This document shows positions 11,480 to 22,475 of a stretch of DNA of 64,000 nucleotides, one piece after another. The DNA lies in NCBI GenBank assembly GCA_030142905.1, contig JASJOG010000336.1, positions 210,906-274,905 on the forward strand, given 5' to 3'. The notes beneath the pieces were generated by a model. It saw only the letters and a list, made by a program, of their open reading frames with translations. It did not search any database and was not told the origin of the DNA. Position numbers and translations under genes: made by a program. This DNA is from Heliopora coerulea. Lineage: Eukaryota > Cnidaria > Anthozoa > Scleralcyonacea > Helioporidae. How positions within the stretch are numbered: position 1 is the stretch's first letter; every line of letters starts with the position of its first letter.

Positions 11480-11545
11480 ATGGGTTTATTCAAGATTATA
11501 TGCTGGGCTTTGATATTCCTAACTATATTTGTCAATACACGTACT
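11480..11545 (+). pseudogene. Start of a second, tandem PLE copy
   Basis: An ATG 46 bp past the hammerhead-like motif begins MGLFKIICWALIFLT. PLE-1 begins MALLRVFCWALIFIT at 43472 in the same place after its own motif. PLEs are often arranged as tandem partial copies, so this is the head of a following copy that was lost. Confidence 0.6.
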
Positions 11546-12161
11546 TGCTGACTTTTAGTGACTTCTTGTGAACCGAGAGCGCGGTCATTACGGGAAAATA
11601 ACAAACCAGGGTATTGACTCGGCCGAGCCCGCAGAGTGTGGTCCGTACATAGAAGACCCTAGTCTGATTATTTCCACTAATAACCAAGCGGAGGTTTAAT
11701 AATAAATAGCAAACTACATATGACTAGGTTAAATCTTTTCCTTGATGACGTTAGGTAGAAAGGTAGACGAGAGGCAGAGGTTGTTGGCGAAAACAAGCTT
11801 TATGAGTTTTCCAATAAAATTTTTCCATAAAGTTTTAACCTACTTTGAGGTATCTGGACATCACGTCAAAGACGACTTTCAAGTTTATGTCCTATCGAAA
11901 GAGTCCATATTTAAATCTTTCATGCATGATTTTTAAAAAATGTGCTTTGTGCTTTGCTTTTTCATTAGTTCTGTTGTTTTGATTTCTTGTACGACATCGG
12001 TATGCATGAAAGGGTTGAAAAGAAAATTCAGTTTATTAAAATTTTGCCTTAACTTTATGTTAATTTAGAAATTATTTGTTAGTTAAGGTGATGTGTCCAC
12101 ACTATGTCTTTATACTGATTTCATTTTGTGCTTCGTACTGATGAATTATTTAATGAGGTGG

Positions 12162-12405
12162 AGAAAATAATACAAGATAAAACATATTCCGAGGAGGAAC
12201 ATCTTGAAAACGTAGAACACGAGTCATAATCAAGACAAAAGTTGAATCAGTGATATTTCGGTATTACTGGTCGGTATCAGACCAATGAAGATGGTTTTGA
12301 AATAAAACCGAAATATTACTGATTCAACTTTCGTTTTGATTTTGACTCGTATTCTAAGTTTTCAAGATGTTCCTTTTCGGAATATGTTTTATCTTGTATT
12401 TTTTC
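12162..12405 (+). repeat. Foldback, ~100-bp arms, hammerhead-like loop
   Basis: Arms 12162-12262 and 12307-12405 are imperfect reverse complements (shared ACAAGATAAAACATATTCCG and GTTGAATCAGTGATATTTCG-type text). The loop and start of the right arm carry ATGAAGA (12285-12291), T, stem II GGTTTT/AAAACC (293-298 with 304-309) and GAAA (310-313). That is a hammerhead-like core in which the first C is A, so probably inactive. Confidence 0.7.
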
Positions 12406-12867
12406 AAGTTGTCGACTGTCTCTAGCTTCTGGAGAAAATAAATTTAAATGCTTACGCATAATTCGAAATAAAATATTGCATACGAGAAAGCAGCAAATGT
12501 ACTTCACAAGACTCTAACGATTTGTCGTAACGTCAGCTTTGTAGGAATTGGTGGAGCTTCCTAATTGGGCGTGGAATCACTTGCTTGTGGTTGGACCAAC
12601 TACTCCTGAACTATTTCATGTGGTCGAAATAATTTAGCTCCACTCAAGTCAGCAATTTGTTCAGAATAGTAGGCTACCTAGAGATAGCGACAACTTGGGT
12701 TAATTTTAACACTTCTGTCGTCTGAGATTTGTACTTATCGACTGACACACTACTGATGCATTTATGGAGCGAAGACTCGTTTGTCTCTGATAGCTTCTGA
12801 TTTGCATTTATCTGAATTGACAAAGGACAAATTGAACAGTACAATTGACTTTTATATGTTTTAACAG

Positions 12868-13157
12868 GTATGTGGTATCAGTATGATGGTGTTGTATACC
12901 CAAAACATGGGTTACTCGAATCCTTTAAGCAATACATTTTGGGAGTAGAGAATATTACCCGAGAAGATGCCTTAAAAGAGTTTTTTCCGAAATGGAGTGG
13001 ATTTTATACGTCTGAAGTAGACGGTAACGTGACTGTAGTCCAAGCTCTCGCCCAAGTCAGCAATTTAGTTGAAACGTTGTCACGTCCCTGGATTATGACA
13101 GAATACTATGGTGCACTCCAACAACGAATTCCTGTGGATAGTTTAAATCTGTCTAAG
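12868..13157 (+). CDS. Exon b of RNF213-like host gene
   Basis: Acceptor TTTTAACAG|GT at 12867; donor TCTAAG|GTGGGT at 13158. The first two bases complete the Gly codon of exon a, then MWYQYDGVVYPKHGLLES follows, with later FFPKWSGFYTS and LSRPWIMTEYYG. A WYQYDGVV-type segment directly after the CBM20-like module fits RNF213-family proteins (not checked by search). The open frame runs on to 13206, but the donor and the exact phase (0) of the next exon favour splicing at 13157. Confidence 0.65.
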
Positions 13158-13826
13158 GTGGGTGCGACCGCTATAATACTTGGTATAATCCGTCCACGCA
13201 GTGTATAATCTTTCCCAATTTTCATGCCTGAGACGAAGGCTTTTATCACTAAGTATTCTCCAATGTATTCCATGGTCAAACTTTGTATTAGGTATGCTGT
13301 TTCAAATGTGGTATCGTTTCTCAAAAGTAGCACTCGCATGTTAGCGTCCATGCAAGATTTTAGTTAAGCTAGCCCAGTCAATACTTAATGGAAAAGGATT
13401 TTTAGTAAGTTTTTCCTAGATATGTCTTATATTTTTAAATAGACATTTTCAGAAAAAAATATTCGTCCATCGTTGGGGCAGGCTAGACTTTGTTGCCGTA
13501 AATCTTAGTTTATGGTGGTATGAGTAAAAGTTCAGTCTAGGTTAAAGTTCAATTGGACTGATACTGGCTACCAGATATTTGAGTATTATTTCTAAAATTA
13601 TATTTCATGAAAGAAGAACGCATTTTTTCTTTTTTCCCCATGCCCTAACGGTTTGATTTCATTTACTGTTGCCAGTTTGAATTATTTCAACGCCATCCGC
13701 TTTCTCGCTACCTTGATGTATATCTGTATATATAAGCATAGCTACAGTCCGTATCACTTTGTTCTCGTAGTCACTTCGCGTGTAAATGCACTACACTTAC
13801 ATCCAGCCAGAGATGTAGACGAACCA

Positions 13827-14598
13827 CTGATCTCTACAGAAGACTGGATCGAGCATCCCATGTTCATAAAATGAAGCCGGAAGTGGATTGTCGTGGCCAT
13901 TGCTAAGAAACCAACTGTGCATGGGCGTCCGCAGGATTCTTTCTAGGGGGGGGGGAATCAAGTGGGATAGCCAAGGTATGCGGTGAGCTTATGACCGTGT
14001 GACGTAATGCTGGCGCAGGTTTGAAATTTTAAGACGTCTGCACCGTTTACTCTGTGAAAATCACCAGTGCCGTGCCCAAAAATAACGGTACCCTTGCACA
14101 AACTTTAGCCGTGCCGTGTACAAAATGTTAATAGTGTTAACGGGGTTTTTGAAGTATGCGATAAAGCATGAAAGAAGCTTTAGAAAACAAGTCCAAAACT
14201 CTTAATAGTAAAAAATTATCATTCGTATAACCAGCAATTGCCACTTCATGTATAATTATATGTAATCACCGTTTAGTTACCTAGAAATATTCCTTGTTCC
14301 GCATTCCTAGGGGGGGGGGGCAAATGCCCCCCTTGCCCACCCCTGTGGACGCCTATGCAACTGTGTGACTTCTCTATGGTCAGTACTGGATTTCTGTTAA
14401 TAAAGCTGTCTTTTGACCTACGAAGTCGTTCCATTTTTCCACATACAGGATCAGGAAATCTTTTTGAAAGTGCTGGGCGAAAAGATTTATAACGACTTTG
14501 ATCTCTTAGTAATGGCGAGAGTGAAATTTCGCTGGTTTCATTTTCTGGGCCTTTCACACAATTGAATGCTTGATCCAGTCTTCTCTACAGATCAGTTA
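13827..14598. repeat. Imperfect inverted repeat enclosing a hAT-type insertion
   Basis: 13827-13858 and 14568-14598 are reverse complements with about three mismatches in 31 bp (core AGAAGACTGGATC). The element at 13920-14357 lies between them. Probably an older foldback or MITE that served as target. Confidence 0.5.
13920..14357. mobile_element. Non-autonomous hAT-like element
   Basis: Terminal inverted repeats CATGGGCGTCCGCAGG and (complement of the right end) CATAGGCGTCCACAGG. They are flanked by a perfect 8-bp target duplication CAACTGTG (13912-13919 and 14358-14365). An 8-bp duplication points to the hAT superfamily. G-runs near both ends (13945-13955, 14311-14321). No transposase inside. 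Confidence 0.85.
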
Positions 14599-15492
14599 GA
14601 CGAACGCCTGTAGAGATTAGCATGCTTCGCGCGGTGGGCGTGGAGATTAAACATGTTCTCTCCTTCAAAACAAGATTTGCTCATTTCTGTTGTCTCACGT
14701 TGTCGCCTACGGGTTACGGCGTGTCGTGTGGGTTAACACATCCCAACAACACATTTAGAGAATCTGTTGCCTGCAAATGGTCGCCTATCGTGCTCCACAT
14801 CACCTGCTACTCCCACTGGACTCACGCATGATACCTTTTTTATATTTTTCTTTTATCTTTATTTCATTTATTTTTCTTCATTGGATAAGTCATTGCAAGT
14901 GCACAGCGTTGTTTATGCTTTGAACAACCGAACTTTAATTTTATCCACCAAATTGAGTTACCCATCTTGCTCTGTTATTTGGTGATAGTATTACGACATG
15001 CTTCTTACTATTCCCCTTTGATAAAAAGTGGTATTAATGACTCATTAGCCGAAAGTAAGGTTAGTACCGTCCGCAAAAGTATATATTTTTTAACGAGACG
15101 GTATAATTATATAATTACGTTTATTACATGGCTTAGTTTCTTGCATCATGAATTCTGATTGGTTAATGCACGGTCCGTCAAGACGCGTATTCACACCACG
15201 GTCCGTCTTTTTCCGTATCCGGACTGGTGTCCCGGACGTTTTCATGGTTGGTGGAAATTTGAACGATTTTTGCATAGAAAAACACGCTTACAAACAATTT
15301 TAACTAAATAAGAAAGACAAAATGCAGCATTTAGTTCACTGAAGAGCAACAAAGCAATAACGAATAAAATGGATGAAAACTAGCGATATTCTCTTGAATT
15401 TTACTATCCTCCCAAGGAAACAAACGAAAATACAAATTTTCATTGAGAAGAGCCAGAAGCAAAACAAGGCAGACAAGAAAGAAGGTCTTGTC

Positions 15493-16495
15493 TAAAACTA
15501 CACACGAGTGAACACGAATGAACACAAGTGGAACACTAGTGAACAGAAGTGGAAAACGGGTAAACACGGGTGGAACAAGAGTAAAACCCTGAAAAACAAT
15601 CAGTTTTAGCTTTAAGTTCTCGGCCATGACTTCGCTTCAAATCATTGCCCGAGCAAACGTATTGTGTTATGGGTCCTTTGCAGCTTGGCAATTAACATTT
15701 TGCATCACAATATGCGGGGAGCAAGAGAAAACTAATCTATTGTCTTTTTCATTGTTTCAAAATCTCATTGTTCTCCATGCACTTTAGACTTTCATTAGTC
15801 TAATTTTTGGCCTGCTGCAATGAGCCTAATCTTCTCTCTTCAATGCTTCTTTTTTCACTTACTATATATAAACGCGAAGACTCTGCAATCTTTTCCGGAA
15901 TTATCTTACAATTTAATTAAATCAAATTGCGTTATAATATAAACTGCAAAATGACAATGCAACAAAACTCTGTAAGCCCATATAAAATAAGATAAAACTA
16001 ATGCCAGCGCCAAACTACACATGCCGTTCAAATTTCCTATGAATTGCAATTATGTTGTTATTGAATTGCGACGTATGACTTAAATATTTCCATTTGCATC
16101 ATCCGTGTGAGTCCAAACGGATAATTCGATGAAAATCCGAGTCCAACGATATTTTTATGATAAATAAGATAACCAGATGATAATATAAGATAATCAGTTA
16201 CTTTCTGATGATGAGCAGAAGATGCTGTTCGAAATATTCACTAATAGGACATGTTTTCAACTTCTGGTTATCTTATTTATTATAAAATTATATGCTCATT
16301 CCAACATATTTCCAACATTATATGCTCCAATAAACATTTGCCCGTGCAAAATTAAAGCGAAGTCCCTTCTAAGAAGTTATTTAACGTTAAGTTTAAGGTT
16401 TTTTTGATATTTCACTCGTGTTCACTCGTGTTCACTCGTGTTCCACTTGTGTTCACTCTTGTTCATTCGTGTTCACTCACATGTAGTTTTAGACG
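15493..16495. repeat. Foldback element with decamer minisatellite arms
   Basis: The right arm holds repeats of GTTCACTCGT (16411-16480). The left arm holds the reverse complement (ACACGAGTGAACACGAATGA, 15505-15583). Both are edged by GTCTAAAACTACA and its complement. The inverted similarity continues inwards (GACTTCGCTT ... GCCCGAGCAAA against TTTGCCCGTGCAAA ... AAGCGAAGTC), giving imperfect arms of roughly 170-190 bp. A frame on the complement (15331-15627) overlaps the left arm and looks like a by-product. Confidence 0.7.
16153..16287 (+). ncRNA. Hammerhead-like motif inside a 25-bp inverted repeat
   Basis: Inverted arms 16153-16177 and 16263-16287 (GATAAATAAGATAACCAGA type). Between them: CTGATGA (16205-16211, a perfect core), T, stem II GAGCAG/CTGTTC (213-218 with 225-230), GAAA (231-234) and TATT. 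Same layout as the PLE-associated motifs, including the extra U. Pairing for stem I is weak, so activity is uncertain. Confidence 0.5.
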
Positions 16496-17128
16496 AGACC
16501 CAGTCAAGAAGAGATAGAGACATTTCTAATAGGTCTGAAGGCTGAAACTACTGTCTAGTAAACGAGATCATACTTAAACACCACATCGACGTGTTTAGAA
16601 GTGATGATGGAGAGTAAAAACCGTTCAACCTTCAAGTCGTTCAACTATTTCCGCATAAGCTAGGGTTTCTTCAAAATGATGTTAAAATCGTGAGCAGTTT
16701 TCTTTTTTAAAAAAGTTCCATTTATATATTTTAACCAGATGTTTTTCAAAGATTTCGAATAAGTGAAACCTAAAAGAAAATGCTTAGTGAAATGTCCAGT
16801 GTGTTTATAAATTCTTACCACATTTTCTGTTCACTGCGTCTTTCAGTTGTGAATTATTCTTCTGCTTGTAATATCCACAATCGTTTTACTTGGCAAGATT
16901 TTTGATAAACGTTTTCCACATGCATTTAGACTCTCGGTTTTGTGCGTGGAAAAGGACTGCTTTCCATGTTCATAGCAAGAGAAGCTGACAAACAACTTTT
17001 TTTGTGCAGAGCGTAGCCAATGAAAATGAGGAAGCCAACAAACGCACACTAACGACAGCGAGAAAGGTGACAACTGAAAATTCTATTTGAGGCCATATAA
17101 TAAACAGCTTTTTCACCTCATTTGTTCG

Positions 17129-17224
17129 GTCTGTGCAGTGAAATATCGGACCTTTTCTTTTTTGCATAGATCTCAGCTCGGTCCGTACTAAAAAACCTCG
17201 GTCCGATATTTCACTGTACAGACC
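17129..17224. repeat. Hairpin, 25-bp arms
   Basis: GGTCTGTGCAGTGAAATATC... (17129-17152) and its complement (17200-17224), about one mismatch. Not coding; likely an inverted pair of a small repeat. Confidence 0.75.
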
Positions 17225-17394
17225 CCACGCTCGGTCAATAAGCAGTTACTTTACGTTACCTCGTACTATAATATTACGTCGGTTTTCTTGGACATTGTCT
17301 ATCCCAACCTAAACGCACAGCGTGCAGGACTGTTTTATAAATGCTCATTAAATTAAGGAGTCTCAGGACGGTAAAGCTCAAACGTCAGAAAAGG

Positions 17395-17478
17395 GAGTTC
17401 TGAGCCCTAGACGGGCATCAAACTTGCAATCTTTTGGTGACTGGTAAGACGTCCTAACCATTGAGCTACCGAGACTCA
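17395..17478 (-). mobile_element. tRNA-derived SINE head
   Basis: On the complement: GAGTCTCGGTAGCTCAATGG (A box) and a diverged B box, ending CCGTCTAGGGCTCAGAA-like. It is head-to-head with the plus-strand copy at 17488. Too diverged to be a working tRNA. Confidence 0.65.
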
Positions 17479-17487
17479 GATGGCGAA

Positions 17488-17735
17488 CTAAGCTGGAAGT
17501 AGCTCAATGGTTACAGCACCTCACTCGTCATCAGAAAGTTGTGGGTTCGATCCCCGTCTGGGGCTCAGAAATCGTTTTCCTGAGGTAAGAGCTTGACGAA
17601 CATTCAACGATCATCCTTGAGTATGTCTACTCCTACATTCAAAACATTAGTTTCAAGAACATCATTATTAACATATCGTGGCTGCCACATAGGCAACGCA
17701 TATGCGAAACTTGAACCTTAGCTCGCCTCCTGAGT
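17488..17735 (+). mobile_element. tRNA-derived SINE copy
   Basis: A-box-like TAGCTCAATGGTTA and B box GGTTCGATCCC, then the shared body CTCAGAAATCGTTTTCCTGAGG, GCTTGACGAACATTCAACGA and AACATATCGTGGCTGCC. It is followed at a period of about 245 bp by another copy. The RNA polymerase III boxes are preserved. Confidence 0.75.
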
Positions 17736-17895
17736 GTCGACAGCTCAGTGGTTGTATTGTCTCACCGGTCATATCAGACGGTTGCGGGTTTGATTCCCTT
17801 TTGGGGCACAGAAATCATTTTTCTGAGGATTAAACTTGACGGACGTCCAACGATTATGCATGAATATCTCTAAACTCCCACATCCTTAGCATTAG
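17736..17895 (+). mobile_element. tRNA-derived SINE copy, second in tandem
   Basis: Starts CAGCTCAGTGGTTG, with B box GGTTTGATTCC, then CAGAAATCATTTTTCTGAGG and CTTGACGGACGTCCAACG, truncated at the end. Tandem to the copy at 17488. Confidence 0.7.
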
Positions 17896-18202
17896 TTTCA
17901 ATTAAGGAGTCTTCCGTGAAAGTATGTGACTTGTCCATGCTATTTTTGAAGCGTCGAATAGATTATTATTCTGGTGTTTGCTTAAGGCTGTTGGTTGAAC
18001 GAATTTCTGCTGATGCGTAATTAATAGATACTGTGTGAGCAGTCTAAGGCTCAACTCTGGTTTGAATTTTCGTCTCGTAATCGCCAGATAATTTTTCAAG
18101 AGATACCTTTGCGAGGTTGTGCGGAATTTTCCTTAGTAATAAGCCTTTTAGAAGACATTTTTGGAAAATACTAATTTGTCTCATCCGATGGTTTTTCCCT
18201 AG

Positions 18203-18441
18203 ATTATTGGAGATATTTTGGCTCCTAAAATAAGATCCAATCTTGACGTTTTGTCAGCAAAGCCAAAAGATACCAGTTCTCCTGTACGTGCCATGATTTC
18301 GTCAGTGGTTATCGGGCATGTTGTTTGGTGTCATTCCATATCTTTAACTGACGATTTGTTAAAAGCGTTACTGAAATCGATGAAGGTTCCTTCAGATAAG
18401 AACGTATGCACTACATTAGTTAAAGAATTGGATGGAATAAA
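18203..18441 (+). CDS. Exon c of RNF213-like host gene
   Basis: Acceptor TTTTTCCCTAG at 18202; donor AATAAA|GTAAGT at 18442. Phase 0 in, phase 2 out, open throughout. Motifs: IIGDILAPKIRSNLDVL, VVIGHVVWCHSISLTDDLLK and VPSDKNVCTTLVKELDGIK. A helical, repeat-like segment consistent with the stalk or N-arm of RNF213-type proteins; without a search this is inference. Phase matches exon b (0) and exon d (2), so no exon needs to be missing between them. Confidence 0.7.
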
Positions 18442-21200
18442 GTAAGTTTTCTTTTTTTTAAATTTATGATGCACCACACACACCAATAAGTCGCTTACTT
18501 TTTCCAAGCGCACCACCTAATAGTACTTGTTTTACGTAGCCCTAATGGTTCAGAAACTCTGCCTCCTGTCTTCAGCTGTAGGGTTTGGAACCTTCGCATA
18601 ATTATTTACTTAGAATATGTAGACAATGATGACGTTAGTGTTTTGATTGCTGTGTTAAAACAAATGTCTATATTGTTCCTAGAACCTGCATACAGTTATT
18701 TGTTTGATGAATCTGATTTGTTGATTTGTTTGTTAGATGACCTTGTTGCGTAATCCAGGATACAATAACTGCGAAGAATTTTTGACTCGTATAATTTCGG
18801 ACAAAAACTTGTCCGAAAATAAAACGGGCCGAATATTTTAAGCGTCAGACGTTTTTCGGGTACGAAATTTTGACAGCCTATTGAAAAGTGCTATTTTTCT
18901 ATAAATGTGATAAATTCACAGATGTAACAGATTCAGACAAGGTTTCAAAAGGTACTTATAACCATATAATGCTAAGACAGTTGATTGACGATGTGACTGC
19001 CACAGTTCGTCGGAAATTTGAGGAGCGGTTCACGAGAGAAATTGCCTAACAAGAAGACAAAAGGGGGAGATGTTTATGCCATCTACGTTAAAACCAAATG
19101 ATTCGTGTTGAAGCCAATTGTGAAATGAGCCGGGGATGGTTGAGAGAGAGTTTAAGTTGGCTGGAATTCGAGAAGCTATTCATGTCCACAGGCGTCGAAA
19201 AAACAATAGAAATGGGGGGCCCCGGTGAGGTTCCAATCTCTATATGGGTGTGCCTGACAGCATAGTCCAAGGGTAAAAACCCCAGTGGCCAGTTGTCGTC
19301 ATTATACAGGTCCCAAAATGATTACCTAAATGTTGTTTGAAGTCGAATTTGTGATTTGCGAAAGGTTTATTTACTCAGTGCAATTGATCGGGCAAATTTA
19401 TAGCGCAAATTCAAGGTAAAAATAGGTCTATAACTACTGGTCTATAGTAACTGTCAGTATAGCGATCTGCGGCGTCACTGTCCTCTCTTCCTAGGAATGA
19501 AATTTTGTCACTCATATACACAGTTCAGACTTTTCAATACATGTACGTATGGCTTATTGAATTAAATTGGAACACTTGCATTGCTTTAAAAAATGGTGGA
19601 CCCACACATATTCGTCCCCTCAAAAAAATATGTGGCCAAAGTCCCCCCCCGGCCCTCTGCTTCCGATGCCCCTGAAAGTTCTTCAGATTAGTTTGTTCTA
19701 TGATCTCTATTTGGTCAGAATTTTGATTCCGTATACGGAACAATACTTCTTGCATCGCAGGAGTCGATAAGACCGTGAAAACAAAGGAAGGGGAAATATT
19801 TTGGATAATTCCTTCAATACCACACAATCGATCATAATCCATTTTATTACCCACCTTAAGACTGGCATCTACTGTAGCTAAAATGTGCGACAAATTAAAC
19901 CCAATCTTCTATTGCTCCCAGTAGAAATTTATTTTGTAACTACATGAAAATCAGACTCAATTTCCTGATGAACTAGGATAAGCACTAGCCCATTCAACCA
20001 GTGTTTAACCATTGTGGTGCTGCTGTATGTTTTTAACCAATGTTATTGTAAAGGTGAAATGACAACTCACATTCACAGGAGGTCAAGGGAAGGGTGTCTA
20101 TCTTCTGAAGAACCACTTTTATGTTTCTGGAGCCATCAATTTAAGGTCAGAGTCTTAAGTGTGGAAGAACCGAGCATCTAATTGTGCGTCTAATGCCACA
20201 TGGTTTGGCAGATCATATTCCTATAAACTACTGAACCTTTTGAACTTTTGTTGTCAGCTCTGATTACCAGGCATTGTACTATTAATTTATACTATAATAT
20301 TTGAATCAGAGTTAAGATAATGAACAGCAGGAACTATGATAACCCTTTTAAAATACTCAGAGGTATCTGTGCATGGGGGGATGGTTATCCCAGGTACTAA
20401 CCTGTCTCCTGGGTGTTCTAGGCATACAGTCCTGAACATCAACCTTAGCAAATAAATTGACCACTTCACTGTACTAGTGATCATGATAGAGGTCAATTTC
20501 ATCCTTTATTGTGAGGCTTAAAGTTTTTAGTGCTTCAGTCAAAGACATACCATTCATGATATTTCTTTTACCCTCCAACATCTGAGTTACAGGCAGATTC
20601 AAATGAAAAATATTCCTATTAACACAAGAGGCACTATGAATTAAAAGCAAGAATATTGATGCCAAAAAGAATTATGCATGAGAAAATGTGGCTGGGTTTA
20701 CAGCACTTAACATACACTTTGTTTCGAATTCAGCCCACGCAAATATAAATCAAGGGAAAACCCTGGACAAACTACGAACACTCAAAGCAAACTCAATAGA
20801 TAATTCATATTCAATTTCATTTTGGCGAACACTTCGCTTAACTTGGTCATTTGAATTGGCTACGTAGGCTAAGCGACATTGTAACTTGATATGAACTAGG
20901 CAACTCACCATAGACGTGGTTTGAGAAAATAAACAGAATCTGAAGAACGGCCTAGACTGAACGTAGGTATTCACCAAATCAAAACGTTACATTAATGCGA
21001 AAAAAGGCTTCATCTTGTCACCTTTCACGTGTTGTGATCAGGTATGTTTCAGCTCCGACATCTCTGTGCAATGTTTTTCCGACGTAAAACGATTGTTTGC
21101 TCTGATGGAAAGTGGTCATTTTCGGCCGCAGTTTAAAGTAACAGTAAATCAAGAGCAGTAATGATTCGACCTGACAAGCTGGATGCAGCGAAGAAGAATC
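18442..21200 (+). other. Intron 3, unremarkable part
   Basis: No gene recognised. About 19590-19680 holds one end of a G/C-run DNA element (complement GGGGCATCGGAAGCAGAGGG), of a type often seen at hAT-like MITE ends. The rest gives only short frames without motifs. Confidence 0.4.
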
Positions 21201-21209
21201 GATCATGAG

Positions 21210-21335
21210 ATGATAGATGAACGATCGTCAAGCTCTATCCGCAGAAAAACGATTTCTGAGCCCCAGACGGGGGTCGAACCCGCAACTTTCTGATGACCGA
21301 TGAGAGCTGTAACCATTGAGCTACCAAGACTCAGG
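21210..21335 (-). mobile_element. tRNA-derived SINE copy (inverted)
   Basis: Complement carries GAGTCTTGGTAGCTCAATGG, then GCGGGTTCGACCCCCGTCTG (clear B box), CTCAGAAATCGTTTTTCTGC and the GCTTGACGATCGTTCATC body. It forms a long hairpin with the neighbouring plus copy. Confidence 0.75.
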
Positions 21336-21337
21336 GG

Positions 21338-21530
21338 ACTGAGCCCCGTCTGGGACTCCGAAATCGTCTTTTTGAGGATAGAGCTTGACGATCGTTCATC
21401 TATCATCTCAAGATGACTCCGAGGTCTCACACTTCAAAAAATATAAATTTCGTCAATATCATCATTAACATATAGTGGCTTCCGCTAAGATCGCACATAT
21501 GTCGAACTTGCACCTTAGCTCACCATCTGA
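21338..21530 (+). mobile_element. tRNA-derived SINE, head-truncated
   Basis: Begins within the tRNA-like head (CTGAGCCCCGTCTGGGACTC), then GAAATCGTCTTTTTGAGGAT, GCTTGACGATCGTTCATC and the CATTAACATATAGTGGCTTCC tail block, leading directly into the next copy. Confidence 0.65.
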
Positions 21531-21532
21531 TT

Positions 21533-21720
21533 GAGTCTTGGTAGCTCAATGGTTAAAGCGTCTCACCGGTCATCAGAAGGTTGCGGGTTCGATCTCCGTC
21601 TGCGGCTCAGAAATCGTTTTCTTGAGGATAGGGCTTCAGGATCGTTCACCTATCATCTCAAGATATCTCCAGGCTCTCGCACTTCTAAAAATGTAAATTT
21701 CAAGAATCGATCTGTATAAA
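21533..21720 (+). mobile_element. tRNA-derived SINE, best-preserved head
   Basis: TCTTGGTAGCTCAATGGTTA (A box), then GGTTGCGGGTTCGATCTCCG (B box) and GGCTCAGAAATCG, followed by the body TTTTCTTGAGGATAGGGCTT. The tRNA-like cloverleaf is about 73 nt. Taken as a SINE, not a tRNA gene, because the same body follows each copy in the window. Confidence 0.75.
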
Positions 21721-22400
21721 ATCGCTTGCACCTTACGACCGTGGCTTGACGAACTTGCCAAATCTGAGCCAATGAGAATACTTGGTCGAGCCAAGTTTGT
21801 CAAACCAATTAGCCTAGGTCATTCTCCCGGTTTTGACGAACTTTGTACACCATATGATTGGATGAATAAGGGCGAATTCGCCGAACCAATCAGACATGGA
21901 AATTTGCATTACTTGGACAAAGGTCCAAATCCGGAATACGGAAGAAGGATACAGGGTCTTTGTGGTCGTACGGCTGCTTGGTGCCTTAGAAAGGCATTTT
22001 CCCCGGGTAATATAAATGGAAGTAGAAGAGAAAAAAGCAACATTTTTACACGCGAGAAAGAGGAGGAATTCCGGAGATGGAGAATTACAAATCGAAGCGT
22101 TATTTTAAATCATGTTAGAAAACTCAATAATTCATGAGGAAAACGCAAAAGAAATTGGCTCCTAATTAGTTTGCTGTAAATCGGTTACAGAAAACTAATT
22201 AAAATTATGAACTTGTCCCTTCGGTTTTCTAAGTTAAAATTTACCGTTTATGAAGAACAAATAGAGGTTATGTTGCTGGTTTGTCTGAAACTGAACACGC
22301 AGTCAGTCGACTTGGGTTGCTAGTAAATAGGGTTTGTGAGATGTGCAACATAATATCGAACTTAACTGGTAAACAGTTATGGCGTAATCGAAACCAATCA

Positions 22401-22475
22401 TTTTGAAGGAAATGGGCTTTTTGAAGGAAACTTGAAGGAAATAAAATTTTGAAGGAAATCTGAAGGAAATTTTTT
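22401..22475 (+). repeat. Short degenerate tandem repeat (TTGAAGGAAA units)
   Basis: Five near-copies of TTGAAGGAAA with irregular spacing. No gene context. Confidence 0.7.

Larger units (their letters stand above)
190..12867 (+). other. Intron 1 of host gene, repeat-rich
   Basis: Bounded by the donor at 190 and the acceptor TTTTAACAG ending at 12867. About 550-3360, 3410-4100, 11550-12160 and 12410-12860 contain no gene or repeat I can recognise; short reading frames there have no motif, splice context or family resemblance. The rest holds the R1/R2 repeats, the antisense LINE, a PLE fragment and a foldback, listed separately. Confidence 0.55.

Noticed and set aside
13158..13208. Continuation of the host frame past 13157
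   Set aside because: A good donor at 13158 and matching phase of the next exon make it intron read-through.
21533..21610. Functional tRNA gene
   Set aside because: A and B boxes are present, but the same downstream body follows every copy and the acceptor stem is imperfect, so it is a SINE head.
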